A DNA stretch of 32,797 bases. It comes from Clostridia bacterium (GTDB taxonomy: Bacteria > Bacillota > Clostridia > Oscillospirales > Acutalibacteraceae). The notes under the pieces are model-generated. The model was given only the letters and a program-made list of their open reading frames with translations. It was not told the origin of the DNA and searched no databases. The position numbers and the translations under genes were made by a program. The stretch's first letter is position 1; the number at the start of each line of letters is the position of its first letter. The stretch spans positions 1 through 32,797 of the forward strand of contig JAGBHV010000079.1 in the NCBI GenBank assembly GCA_017935325.1. Reading direction: 5' to 3'. Positions 1 through 7,414 of the stretch are shown one piece after another.

Positions 1-41
1 AGGACGCCGACCCCTACGAAATCTCAATTTAATTTTAACAC

Positions 42-118
42 TCGTAGGGCAGGGCCTTGGTCCTGCCACCAAATCTTACGCAAAATAACAAACGGCGGGA
101 GCAAGCCCCCGCCCTACA
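42..118. repeat. Hairpin repeat module with GTAGGGC ends
   Basis: GTAGGGC at 44-50 is matched by its complement GCCCTAC at 111-117. Two smaller GC-rich foldbacks lie inside: GCAGG...CCTGC near 49-67 and GGCGGG...CCCGCC near 94-112. It has no coding content. It looks like a non-autonomous intergenic element related in style, not in exact sequence, to the 172-248 module. Confidence 0.6.
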
Positions 119-140
119 ATAACGTTTTAGACACAGCGAC

Positions 141-152
141 AAATTATAATTT
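141..152. repeat. AAATTATAATTT palindrome at repeat-module borders
   Basis: This 12-bp perfect palindrome occurs here and at 269-280, 32559-32570 and 32659-32670, with an 11 of 12 match at 32435-32445. All five lie in the two gene-free ends, between or next to hairpin modules. Confidence 0.8.
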
Positions 153-171
153 ACCGTACATTTGTGGCTGT

Positions 172-248
172 ATCGTAGGGGACGGGTTTCCCGTCCCGTC
201 ATGAAGCTGCTGAAAATTTCGCGGGCGCCGAAACGACGCCCCTACGAT
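172..248. repeat. 77-bp hairpin element with 10-bp perfect terminal inverted repeats
   Basis: ATCGTAGGGG at 172-181 is perfectly complementary to CCCCTACGAT at 239-248. The interior has further short foldbacks (GACGGG...CCCGTC near 181-195; GGGCG...CGCCC near 222-240). Size and structure suit a MITE-like or REP-like intergenic element. No transposase is nearby. Confidence 0.7.
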
Positions 249-280
249 GTTAAAATTAATTGTGCAATAAATTATAATTT

Positions 281-393
281 GAATGCAAAGTGTATAGTGC
301 ATAGTGCAAAATTGCGGGTGGGCAAAGCCCACACCCAAACATAATAGCGTCGCAGACCCGAAATTCTGCATTTTGCACTTTGCATTCTGCATT
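281..393. repeat. About 110-bp foldback repeat, copy A
   Basis: This copy starts with GAATGCAAAGTG right after an AAATTATAATTT palindrome and ends near CACTTTGCATTCTGCATT, giving imperfect terminal inverted repeats (AATGCAAAGTG against CACTTTGCATT). The middle holds a GC-richer foldback (GTGGGC...GCCCAC near 318-332). A second copy lies at 32446-32551 in the same orientation. The two differ at four positions in the first about 85 bases and by a short deletion near the right end. Confidence 0.8.
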
Positions 394-461
394 TAAAACT
401 TGCTATGGGTCAGAATGCTTTCGATTCTTTGTAAACCAACATCAGTGATAGCTTAAATTAA

Positions 462-1301
462 TTATTCGTATAGAAATTTTTTTATTTCAGCACCGTCTTT
501 ATACCCTTTTTCGTAAAGAAGGTGGAGTTTATCTTTATCCTTTGTAAGGGTATCAACGCCGCAGGTATCATCGGGAGAAACAATCAGCACCCTACCCTCT
601 TTTTCAAGCTCAATAGCTTTATCCACAAGGCGGTCGTATTCCGCGTTACTGTCAAGCAGAGTTTTTGCTGAATTGGGATATTTTCTTTTCAGGATTTTTG
701 CAAGAATATCGTTTCTTGAACTTGTGCGTCTGTAAAATTTAGGTTTTGACAAGGCAAAAACAATTTTTTCCGCACCCATTTCAAGTGCTTTTTCAAGAGG
801 CACAGGCACAGCCACTCCGCCGTCGATATATTTTCTGCCGTTAATTTCAACAGGCTTGCATACAACAGGAATTGCACTTGATGCACTGAAAACTCTGTAG
901 TTATCCTGATACAAATCTTCCTTGGTGAAATAATGTGCTTTACCCGTTTCTGCATCTGTGGCAGCTACGAGAAACTGCCCTTCATATTGTGCTATCTGCT
1001 GATAGTCAATAGGGTCTTCTCCGTCTGAATTTGTAAGAGTTTCGTAAATATACTCAAGGTCGAGATATGAGCCTTTTTTAATAAAATTCCCTAAGCTCAT
1101 ATACTCCTTGCGTTGGGAATAATCGTGATAGAAACGATATGTTCTTTCTTTTTGCTTTGAAAGAAAAGTTGAAAGATTGGCACTTCCTGCAGAAACACCT
1201 ATACACAAATCAAAATAAATATCATCGTCAAGGCATCTGTCAAAAACACCTGCCGTATAAATTCCGCGAAGTCCGCCGCCTGCGTCAATCACCGCATTCA
1301 T
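462..1301 (-). CDS. Patatin-like phospholipase family protein
   Basis: Predicted serine acyl hydrolase of the bacterial patatin (RssA/YjjU-like) group, acting on lipid or acyl esters in the cytoplasm or at the membrane face. Seen: an N-terminal GGGLRG oxyanion-hole motif (about residues 8-13), the nucleophile elbow GVSAG with Ser37, and the partner DGG motif with Asp160, so the Ser-Asp dyad is intact. There is no signal peptide. I chose the ATG at 1301 over a TTG one codon upstream because AGAGGTG sits about five bases before the ATG and only two before the TTG. A consensus-like promoter (1321-1349) lies just upstream, so the gene is probably transcribed alone. Substrate is unknown. Confidence 0.85.
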   Translation of the reverse strand: MNAVIDAGGGLRGIYTAGVFDRCLDDDIYFDLCIGVSAGSANLSTFLSKQKERTYRFYHDYSQRKEYMSLGNFIKKGSYLDLEYIYETLTNSDGEDPIDYQQIAQYEGQFLVAATDAETGKAHYFTKEDLYQDNYRVFSASSAIPVVCKPVEINGRKYIDGGVAVPVPLEKALEMGAEKIVFALSKPKFYRRTSSRNDILAKILKRKYPNSAKTLLDSNAEYDRLVDKAIELEKEGRVLIVSPDDTCGVDTLTKDKDKLHLLYEKGYKDGAEIKKFLYE

Positions 1302-1320
1302 CAAATCACCTCTTTAAACA

Positions 1321-1349
1321 ATTGTATCATACGGTATAAAAATTTTCAA
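1321..1349 (-). promoter_or_regulatory. Sigma-A-type promoter for the patatin gene
   Basis: On the minus strand TTGAAA (1344-1349) and TACAAT (1321-1326) are separated by 17 bases. It sits immediately after the terminator of the upstream gene, about 20 bases from the ATG. Confidence 0.6.
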
Positions 1350-1382
1350 GGAGACACTTTTTGTATAGTGTCTCCTTTTTTT
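1349..1382. terminator. Intrinsic terminator hairpin between the EEP and patatin genes
   Basis: AGGAGACAC (1349-1357) pairs with GTGTCTCCT (1368-1376), a 9-bp stem extendable by one pair. On the plus strand it is followed by a perfect T run. On the minus strand, where both neighbouring genes lie, the T-rich stretch is weaker (TTGAAAATTTTT). It starts right after the EEP stop codon, so it most likely ends that transcript and may work in both directions. Confidence 0.65.
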
Positions 1383-1384
1383 GC

Positions 1385-2380
1385 TTACGGCATATAGTCG
1401 CTGATTTTTCCGTATTTTTTGTTATATATGAGTTCGTAAAGATGAAGAATTCCCATCACAAGAGTTTTTACAAATGCGAATGAAACTTTCAGGAACTGCA
1501 ACACCTTGTTTTCAGGTTTCGGCTCTTCAAGAAAAGCAGGTTTTGTAACCTCCCCCACAACTTCATATTCAAGATATGCTCTTGTTGAAACGTGGTCCGT
1601 GTAAGTTTCACCTTTTTCATCGGTAAACTCAACATATTCGTAATTTTTTGCTTTAATCTCAACTCCGCCGCCTGATTTATACATAACTCTGTCAAGAGTT
1701 TCTTTAAGCGTGGGATTCCAGTCTTTCTCGTTTTTATAATCGCATTTGCCGCCGTTATGAATCACAGCCCATGAGTCTGTAAGACCTGCTTTTTCAATAA
1801 GCATTTCATACGGCTCGTCCTTTTCGTTAAGGCAGAAGGTTGTGTTGAAGTCGCCCATTACAATAATGGCTCTGTCTTCTTTTCTTGAATTAATCATTTC
1901 TGCAATCTGAAGGAAATTATCTTTTCTTGCCACTAAAGATTTAGGGTCATTTGAAGCGTCTGTGTGAACTACATAAAAATCAACATAGACGCCTTTTTCA
2001 ATTTCAATAACACTTGAAAGAATTCCTTTTTCGGCAAGGCGGTCATTTGCACCTGCAAGATAACCGAAACATTTTCTCCACTTTGTTCTTTTAACATTAT
2101 AAACAGGAAGTTTTGAAAAGATATTGAGTCCGTCACCGAGAGGAATTCCGCCCTTTGAAAAAGACTGATATTTAAAAGCCTTCATTGCTTTTGCAAGAGC
2201 CGGATGATGGTTAAAATCTTCCTGTGCTCCGATAATATCACAGTTTGAATCACGGCAGAGAATCTCACCGATTTTCTCCATTCGTGCATTACCTTTCAGT
2301 GCACGCTGTGAGCCCTGATTATCTCCGACAACAGGAATGCCCGACACATTGTACGTCATAATGTTAAGTTTGCCGCCCAT
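1385..2380 (-). CDS. Endonuclease/exonuclease/phosphatase family protein
   Basis: Member of the EEP (DNase I / exonuclease III / neutral sphingomyelinase) superfamily of metal-dependent phosphodiesterases. All core motifs are visible: TYNV with Asn11, GAQE with metal ligand Glu54, HTD at 139-141, MGDFN with Asp177 and Asn179, LDRVMY near 229-234, and TDH with Asp262 and His263. The catalytic domain ends near residue 275. A tail of about 55 residues follows, rich in proline and charge and then containing a hydrophobic stretch (about 294-320), possibly a membrane-contacting tail. No signal peptide is seen. Start ATG is preceded by AAGGAG at 8 bases. Substrate cannot be told; a phospholipid or nucleic acid are both possible. 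Confidence 0.85.
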   Translation of the reverse strand: MGGKLNIMTYNVSGIPVVGDNQGSQRALKGNARMEKIGEILCRDSNCDIIGAQEDFNHHPALAKAMKAFKYQSFSKGGIPLGDGLNIFSKLPVYNVKRTKWRKCFGYLAGANDRLAEKGILSSVIEIEKGVYVDFYVVHTDASNDPKSLVARKDNFLQIAEMINSRKEDRAIIVMGDFNTTFCLNEKDEPYEMLIEKAGLTDSWAVIHNGGKCDYKNEKDWNPTLKETLDRVMYKSGGGVEIKAKNYEYVEFTDEKGETYTDHVSTRAYLEYEVVGEVTKPAFLEEPKPENKVLQFLKVSFAFVKTLVMGILHLYELIYNKKYGKISDYMP

Positions 2381-2405
2381 AATTCCTACTCCTTTTAAAA
2401 CAATT

Positions 2406-2425
2406 CTCCGAAGTAATCTCCGGAG
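2406..2425 (-). terminator. Small hairpin between mgtC and the EEP gene
   Basis: CTCCGGAG (2418-2425) pairs with CTTCGGAG (read on the minus strand, 2413-2406) around a 4-base loop, with one G-T pair. It is followed by AATTGTTTT. The T run is weak, so this is either a leaky terminator or an RNA-processing/stabilising hairpin. Confidence 0.4.
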
Positions 2426-2431
2426 ATATTT

Positions 2432-3121
2432 TTAAAACTCAATTGATTTGATTCTTTTATTACTCTCAACAATTTTCACAACATCTTCAAATTCCATATC
2501 ATGAGGCATTCTGACAGTCGCTTTGAGAGTAACAGTTCCCTCTTCCTGATTCTTGATTATTTTACAAGCCTGAATAACAAGATTTTCTTCTTCAAGCTGA
2601 CTCCTGAATTCGTCAATTGCACCCGGCTCATTCTGCAAAGAAACAGAAATTTCGCTCGTTGAATAAGAGTCAACGCTCTTAAGAATTCTATGTAAAAAGA
2701 ACTGTGCAATAATCATAATTAAAGCGGACATAATGCCTACAAAGTACATTCCGCTACCGAGTGCAAGGCCTATACCTGCAGTAGTCCATATACCTGCGGC
2801 GGTTGTAAGGCCTTTGATTGAAGTACCTTTGAAGAAAATCACACCGGCACCTAAAAAACCTACACCTGTAACTACATTTGACGCCACACGTGAGGCATCA
2901 ACCTTCATCATTTCCAGGGCAGGAATATCCTGAAAACCGTATTTCGAAACAATCATGATAAGTGCCGCACCAAGAGTTACCATAACATGAGTTCTGACAC
3001 CCGCATCTTTAAAACGTCGGCTTCTTTCAAAGCCTACGCAAGCACCGCAAAGGCAAGCTACAACAAGCCTGAGCAGATATTCCCATTCCCACGATAAAAT
3101 TTCATTGAATATATTTGCCAC
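2432..3121 (-). CDS. MgtC/SapB family membrane protein
   Basis: Integral membrane protein of the MgtC/SapB family, linked in other bacteria to growth in low magnesium and to virulence. Seen: N-terminal hydrophobic segments with the conserved GFERSRRFKDAGVRTH stretch (about residues 30-45), then VVTGVGFLGAGVIFF and the TTAAGIW region typical of the family. A soluble C-terminal domain (about 150-229) resembles the ACT-like domain of long MgtC proteins. The start is GTG, preceded by AGGGGG at about 8 bases; no better ATG is available. It has its own promoter (3186-3215). It is probably followed by the EEP gene in the same transcript, subject to the hairpin between them. Confidence 0.88.
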   Translation of the reverse strand: MANIFNEILSWEWEYLLRLVVACLCGACVGFERSRRFKDAGVRTHVMVTLGAALIMIVSKYGFQDIPALEMMKVDASRVASNVVTGVGFLGAGVIFFKGTSIKGLTTAAGIWTTAGIGLALGSGMYFVGIMSALIMIIAQFFLHRILKSVDSYSTSEISVSLQNEPGAIDEFRSQLEEENLVIQACKIIKNQEEGTVTLKATVRMPHDMEFEDVVKIVESNKRIKSIEF

Positions 3122-3185
3122 GCCGCTTACCCCCTCTAAAAGTTAATTCCGCACACCTGAAATGTATGCGGATATGTTGTTAAAT

Positions 3186-3215
3186 ATTATAACATATTTT
3201 TGTCTTTTATGTCAA
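3186..3215 (-). promoter_or_regulatory. Sigma-A-type promoter for mgtC
   Basis: Minus-strand TTGACA (3210-3215) and TATAAT (3186-3191), both perfect consensus, with an 18-base spacer. The short leader contains an 8-bp hairpin, CCGCATAC against GTGTGCGG, before the ribosome binding site. Confidence 0.8.
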
Positions 3216-3230
3216 CCTTTACAAACAACG

Positions 3231-3266
3231 AAAAAAGTGAGTTACAAACTGAATTGCAACTCACTT
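3231..3266 (-). terminator. Intrinsic terminator after maf
   Basis: On the minus strand AAGTGAGTT (3266-3258) pairs with AACTCACTT (3243-3235), followed by a run of T. It sits just after the maf stop codon and closes the tarI-to-maf transcript; the mgtC promoter starts only about 15 bases beyond. Confidence 0.85.
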
Positions 3267-3269
3267 CTT

Positions 3270-3848
3270 TTAAAAACTTTTAAGCTTTTTACTGAGCGTT
3301 GATACAGGAAGACCTACTATATTGAAATAATCACCATTTATTTTTTCAACAAGCAGAGAACCTTTGCCCTGAATTCCGTAAGCGCCTGCTTTATCGTCAG
3401 GCTCACCGCTTTTTACATAAGACAAAATTTCTTCATCTTCAAGTTCAAAGAACGTTACATCAGATGACACAAAAAACGTTTCAGTTTTTCTGCCGTCTGT
3501 TATAGTAACGCCTGTGAGCACCTGATGAGTTCTGCCCGAAAGCATTTTCAGCATTTCATATGCATGCTCTCTCGTTTCAGGTTTGCCGAGAATTTTATCG
3601 TCACATACAACTATTGTGTCTGCACCGATTACCACTCTGCCGCGATGCATTGACGACACGGCATTTGCTTTTTTTGAAGACAGCATCATTACTGTGTTTT
3701 CTGCTGTTTCATTTTTGTCTGTTGTTTCATCAACATCGGCTGTTATCACTTCAAAATCCGATGTGATTAAATTCAGAAGCTCACGTCTTCGAGGAGAAGC
3801 CGAAGCAAGAATAATTTTTTCTTTCATACTAACCGTTCTGTCTGACAT
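3270..3848 (-). CDS. maf: Maf family nucleotide pyrophosphatase
   Basis: Maf/YhdE-type nucleoside triphosphate pyrophosphatase, which hydrolyses non-canonical or modified NTPs in the cytoplasm and is linked to septum-formation control. Seen: the LASASPRRRELL nucleotide-binding motif near the N-terminus, VIGADTIVVCDDKILGKP with the catalytic aspartate, and KAGAYGIQGKG near the C-terminus. Length is usual. Two starts are possible: the ATG at 3848, inside the dnaA 3' end, or the ATG at 3827, one base after the dnaA stop; the family N-terminus fits the second at least as well. In either case translation is probably coupled to dnaA. A terminator follows. Confidence 0.9.
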   Translation of the reverse strand: MSDRTVSMKEKIILASASPRRRELLNLITSDFEVITADVDETTDKNETAENTVMMLSSKKANAVSSMHRGRVVIGADTIVVCDDKILGKPETREHAYEMLKMLSGRTHQVLTGVTITDGRKTETFFVSSDVTFFELEDEEILSYVKSGEPDDKAGAYGIQGKGSLLVEKINGDYFNIVGLPVSTLSKKLKSF

Positions 3849-5148
3849 TTTTCATAATGTCCTCAACTGTATTTTTGAGAGAAGAGTTTTTCTTTACTTC
3901 ATCTCTTACTTTGCTTATTGAATAAAGAACCGTACTGTGGTCTCTGCCGTTAAAGCTTTCACCGATTTTCTTCGCAGGAAGACCTGTCATCTCGCTGATA
4001 ATGTACATTGCAATCTGCCTTGCATTAGTTGCAGCGGCGTACTGCCTTTTGGAAGTAATTTCGCTCGCTTCAATGCTGTAGCTGCGTGCAACTTCCTCAA
4101 TAATCTTTTTAGTAAGCACTTCGGGAGACTGATTATTGTCATTGAAAATATCTTTAATTGCGTTCTGTGCAATGTTGATTGTAACGGTTGATGAGCCGAA
4201 AATATTTATGTAAGCTGCAATTTTCTTCACTGCACCCTCAAGCTGTCTGATGTTGCTTTTGATTTTTTCAGCAACAAAAAGAACAACATCGTTAGGAATA
4301 TTGAGACCCATGCTTTCAGCTTTTCTGTTGATAATCGCCATTCTTGTTTCAAGATCGGGGGGCTGAATATCAGCAATGAGACCCCACTCAAAACGTGTAC
4401 GGAGTCTGTCAGCCAGAGTTGGCATATCTTTAGGCGGTCTGTCAGATGTCAGAACAATCTGTTTACCTGCGTTATAAAGGGAATTGAATGTATGGAAAAA
4501 TTCTTCTTCCGTCTGAACTTTACCTGCGATAAACTGAACATCGTCAACCAAAAGAACGTCAACAGTTCTGTATTTATCGTGAAAATCATTCATCTTACCT
4601 TTTTTGATACATTCAATAAGTTCATTTGTGATTGCTTCACCATGAGTGGAAAGAATATTTCTCTCGGGAGTGTTTTTCTTTATTTCACTTGCAATAGAAT
4701 TAAGCAAGTGAGTTTTTCCGAGGCCTGAATTACCCCAGATAAAAAGAGGGTTGTATTCGCTGACTTCACCCGGATTCACAGAAACAGCAAGTGCCGCTGC
4801 ATGAGCAAATTTATTAGAAGGTCCTACGACGAAAGTATCAAATGTGCTTTCCTTATCTTCATTTGATTCAAGCGTGCTGACCTGCTGTGATTTTTCAGGT
4901 TTATTTTCGCTGTCAAGGAATTTGATTTCAACATCAAATCCTGCAACTTTAACAAAAGAATCGTTGAGAAGATTCATAAACTTCTGCTCAATAATTTTTC
5001 TTTTGAATTCACCTATTGTTAATGTAACTGCCGTGCCGTCAAACGAAACAAACTCAAGTTCTTCAAACCATACATTGAAAACGGCCTCTGACAGATTTTT
5101 CTGAATTTCTTTTTTGACCTCATCAAACAATGATTTAAACGAGTTCAT
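3829..5148 (-). CDS. dnaA: Chromosomal replication initiator protein DnaA
   Basis: AAA+ ATPase that binds DnaA boxes and opens the replication origin. Domain order is complete: N-terminal domain I (1-80), linker (80-105), AAA+ domain with Walker A GNSGLGKT (139-146), Walker B LLVDDVQF (199-206) and the LRTRFEWGL arginine-finger region (249-257), then DNA-binding domain IV (345-439) with ARQIAMY and the signature GRDHSTV (401-407). All key residues are present and length is normal. What is unusual is the location: it lies 5 bases downstream of a teichoic-acid glycerophosphotransferase gene and upstream of maf, with no dnaN, recF or DnaA-box cluster in the window. No promoter is apparent directly upstream. 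Confidence 0.95.
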   Translation of the reverse strand: MNSFKSLFDEVKKEIQKNLSEAVFNVWFEELEFVSFDGTAVTLTIGEFKRKIIEQKFMNLLNDSFVKVAGFDVEIKFLDSENKPEKSQQVSTLESNEDKESTFDTFVVGPSNKFAHAAALAVSVNPGEVSEYNPLFIWGNSGLGKTHLLNSIASEIKKNTPERNILSTHGEAITNELIECIKKGKMNDFHDKYRTVDVLLVDDVQFIAGKVQTEEEFFHTFNSLYNAGKQIVLTSDRPPKDMPTLADRLRTRFEWGLIADIQPPDLETRMAIINRKAESMGLNIPNDVVLFVAEKIKSNIRQLEGAVKKIAAYINIFGSSTVTINIAQNAIKDIFNDNNQSPEVLTKKIIEEVARSYSIEASEITSKRQYAAATNARQIAMYIISEMTGLPAKKIGESFNGRDHSTVLYSISKVRDEVKKNSSLKNTVEDIMKNVRQNG

Positions 5149-5153
5149 ATCTG

Positions 5154-6356
5154 TTAATTTTCCCTTTCTTCAAAAATCGTTTCTAAAATCCTGTCGGTGC
5201 TGTGTCCGTCACATGCACTCATAAATTCATTTTTAAATCTTTCGACTCTGCCTGAATCGAAATCTGTTTCATTTTTTCTTATTGAAAGATATAATTCCTC
5301 TGTGTCGGTAACAATGTCACCGGGAACAAAGCTTTTGTAATCAAGATAAAAGCTTCTTTCTTTGTCATACTGTTCAAGGTCGTAAGCAAAAAATATCATG
5401 GGGCGACCAAGCAACGCGTATTCAAAAATCAAGGATGAATAATCGGTAATAACCATATCCGCAGCACACATTGCCTCATCAATCGGCACGGTTAAAGAAA
5501 TGTCGATAACGAAATTCTCATAAAGCTCGGATAAGGTTTTTGAAAGATTCAGTCCTTTTTTTACAAACGGATGGAGCTTGACCAGAATTACATATTCCTT
5601 TGCCAGATGCTTTTTCAGATAAAGGAAATCAAGCATCTGTGTGAAACCGGCTTTGCCCTTTGATTTACCTCTGAAGGTCGGCGAATAAAGGATAATCTTT
5701 CTGCCTGCAATTTCAGGATATTTTTCGCGTACGCTTTCGTTTGATTCGCGGATAAACTTTTCATCAAAATATTTGTCTGTTCTCGGCACACCGTGAGCAC
5801 GGATGATTTTTTCATCGCAGTTAAATGCTTCCGCATAAAACTTTGTTATGCTTTCTGACGAAACCGGAACATATGTGTAAGTATTGTGAATGGGGTATTC
5901 CTCAAGTGCCTGTTTATCAGCACCCCATTCAAGGTCAGCAGTTGAATATCCCCATTTTTTAAATGCACCGCAACCATGCCACAGCTGCACAACCTGCTGA
6001 TTTTCACGAGGTTGATTAGCATAAGCGTAATAATAATAGTCTGTCAGGAACAGCACCTTGCACTGTGCGTAATATTTAGTAAATCTGAAAGAATTTATAG
6101 TTTCATAAATTTTATCTCTATACCATTTGCGTGAAGATTTTCTTTTGAGAAAAACACGGGTATGATATCCCTGCGCATTTAATCTCTCATAAATTTCCAC
6201 CATATTGTCAGGCAATAAAACAGATGAAGAATCTGCAAAAATCACCAATTTTTCATCAATGGGTTTCCGTGAATACAATTTAAAAATAAACGGCGAAAAC
6301 TTTTTATAAAGAAAACTTTTTATAAAACTTTTTATAAAATCCTTTATTCTACTCAT
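5154..6356 (-). CDS. CDP-glycerol/CDP-ribitol phosphotransferase (TagF/TarF/TarL family)
   Basis: Peripheral membrane glycosyltransferase-like enzyme that transfers glycerol-phosphate or ribitol-phosphate units from a CDP-activated donor onto a wall or capsular teichoic-acid chain. Seen: a basic, amphipathic N-terminus (1-30) that could dock on the membrane, then family motifs WHGCGAFKKWG (126-136), YSPTFRG (224-230), KLHP (260-263) and TDYSSLIFEYALLGRP (304-319). Length of 400 residues is normal. The tarI and tarJ genes immediately upstream suggest CDP-ribitol as the donor, so it may be TarL- or TarK-like; this is inferred from context. The ATG is preceded by AGGAAG. Confidence 0.85.
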   Translation of the reverse strand: MSRIKDFIKSFIKSFLYKKFSPFIFKLYSRKPIDEKLVIFADSSSVLLPDNMVEIYERLNAQGYHTRVFLKRKSSRKWYRDKIYETINSFRFTKYYAQCKVLFLTDYYYYAYANQPRENQQVVQLWHGCGAFKKWGYSTADLEWGADKQALEEYPIHNTYTYVPVSSESITKFYAEAFNCDEKIIRAHGVPRTDKYFDEKFIRESNESVREKYPEIAGRKIILYSPTFRGKSKGKAGFTQMLDFLYLKKHLAKEYVILVKLHPFVKKGLNLSKTLSELYENFVIDISLTVPIDEAMCAADMVITDYSSLIFEYALLGRPMIFFAYDLEQYDKERSFYLDYKSFVPGDIVTDTEELYLSIRKNETDFDSGRVERFKNEFMSACDGHSTDRILETIFEEREN

Positions 6357-6367
6357 AAAAACACTTC

Positions 6368-7408
6368 CTAAAAAACAAGTTTTATGATTCTTTTTCCAAG
6401 AGAATCCGAGCGTGAAGCATTTTCAAAAGCTTCATAATACTTTCTGATATTATCAACAACATCAACGCCCTCAATAAGACGAAGAATTCTTTTTCTGAAT
6501 TCATCGATTTCAAGCAACTCCAAAGCTTTGGCAAAATCGCCTGTATTTGAACGTGTTGAACCGACAAGAGTCAGGCCCTTTTCAAGTATCATTCGGGTGT
6601 TAATCGGCGCATTTTCGCCTGCAACACCGCAAAGAATAATTGTGCCGCCTGAGAAGACAGAGTCGATTGCCTGATTGATTGCATCAGCCGATGCATTACC
6701 GCCCACAGCCTCAATACATACAGCTGTCTGAGGTAAAGCAGAAAGGTCATTCACAAGAAAAGTTGATGCAAAATCAAACATTTTGAGTTTTTCACGGTTA
6801 ATGCCCATAACATTCACTTTTGCACCAAGACCGTAATGAGCAACAAGGGCAATTATATAGCCCATAATGCCGTCGCCCCAGACTGAAATTTCTTCAACCT
6901 TTTTCCCCCAGAGATTTGCTCTTCTCAAAGCACAACAGCCTACAGAAATCAATTCAGAAAAAACTGCTTCTTCGCCGATACAATCAGGAATCGGAAGAAG
7001 ATAATCAGTTTTCATATTAATCATTTCTTTGCTGAAACCGTCAGCATTGCTTGAACGGAAGCTTGATTTCGGGCAATAATTATCAAGAAGATAATCATAG
7101 GACCTTACACAGCTTGAGCATTTTGTGCCGTCACACTCAGCTTTTTCGCACGGTACCATAACAACTCTCTGACCCGGTTTGAAATTTCGGTTTTTGTCGC
7201 GTGCAACAACACCGATGCCTTCATGCACCAGGCTCATAGGAAATTTTCTTTTAAGCACCGTTCTTTCACGGTTACCGAGATAATACCTGATATCAGCTTT
7301 ACAGATTGCAAGATATTCAGGTCTTACAAGCACATCAACTTCATTTATATCTTCAAGAAAAATTTCAAAACATTTGGGCTCAGTAATTTTGTAGCTTTTT
7401 ACAAACAC
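6368..7408 (-). CDS. tarJ: Ribulose-5-phosphate reductase, zinc alcohol dehydrogenase family (TarJ-like)
   Basis: Medium-chain dehydrogenase that, in TarIJ systems, reduces ribulose 5-phosphate to ribitol 5-phosphate with NADPH. Seen: catalytic zinc ligands Cys36 and the HE pair at 62-63, a cysteine-rich structural-zinc loop (C87, C92, C97, C100), and a Rossmann segment WGDGIMGYI, which is a modified GxGxxG. The start is GTG, with GAGGTG 7 bases upstream. It lies 6 bases after tarI, which makes the ribitol-phosphate route far more likely than a general alcohol dehydrogenase. Assignment to TarJ combines family motifs and context. Confidence 0.8.
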   Translation of the reverse strand: MFVKSYKITEPKCFEIFLEDINEVDVLVRPEYLAICKADIRYYLGNRERTVLKRKFPMSLVHEGIGVVARDKNRNFKPGQRVVMVPCEKAECDGTKCSSCVRSYDYLLDNYCPKSSFRSSNADGFSKEMINMKTDYLLPIPDCIGEEAVFSELISVGCCALRRANLWGKKVEEISVWGDGIMGYIIALVAHYGLGAKVNVMGINREKLKMFDFASTFLVNDLSALPQTAVCIEAVGGNASADAINQAIDSVFSGGTIILCGVAGENAPINTRMILEKGLTLVGSTRSNTGDFAKALELLEIDEFRKRILRLIEGVDVVDNIRKYYEAFENASRSDSLGKRIIKLVF

Positions 7409-7414
7409 TTTTTG

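Larger units (their letters stand above)
1..461. other. Gene-free region of short hairpin repeats
   Basis: No credible gene is seen here. The stretch is a mosaic of small GC-rich inverted repeats (about 42-118, 172-248, 281-393) separated by AT-rich spacers containing the palindrome AAATTATAATTT (141-152 and 269-280). Short reading frames on both strands run through the repeats and have no ribosome binding sites. The first about 20 bases look like the right end of another such element cut by the window edge, since they resemble the right end of the 172-248 element. Bases 394-461, just downstream of the patatin gene, show no clear terminator. Confidence 0.8.

Noticed and set aside
144..392. 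Minus-strand reading frame of 82 codons, with a similar peptide encoded at 32354-32536
   Set aside because: The peptides are alike only because both frames cross copies of the same foldback repeat; neither has a ribosome binding site or family motif.
619..627. TTATCCACA, a perfect DnaA-box sequence, as a hint of the replication origin near dnaA
   Set aside because: It is a single box inside the patatin coding region, with no cluster of boxes or AT-rich unwinding element nearby; one such match in 33 kb is expected by chance.
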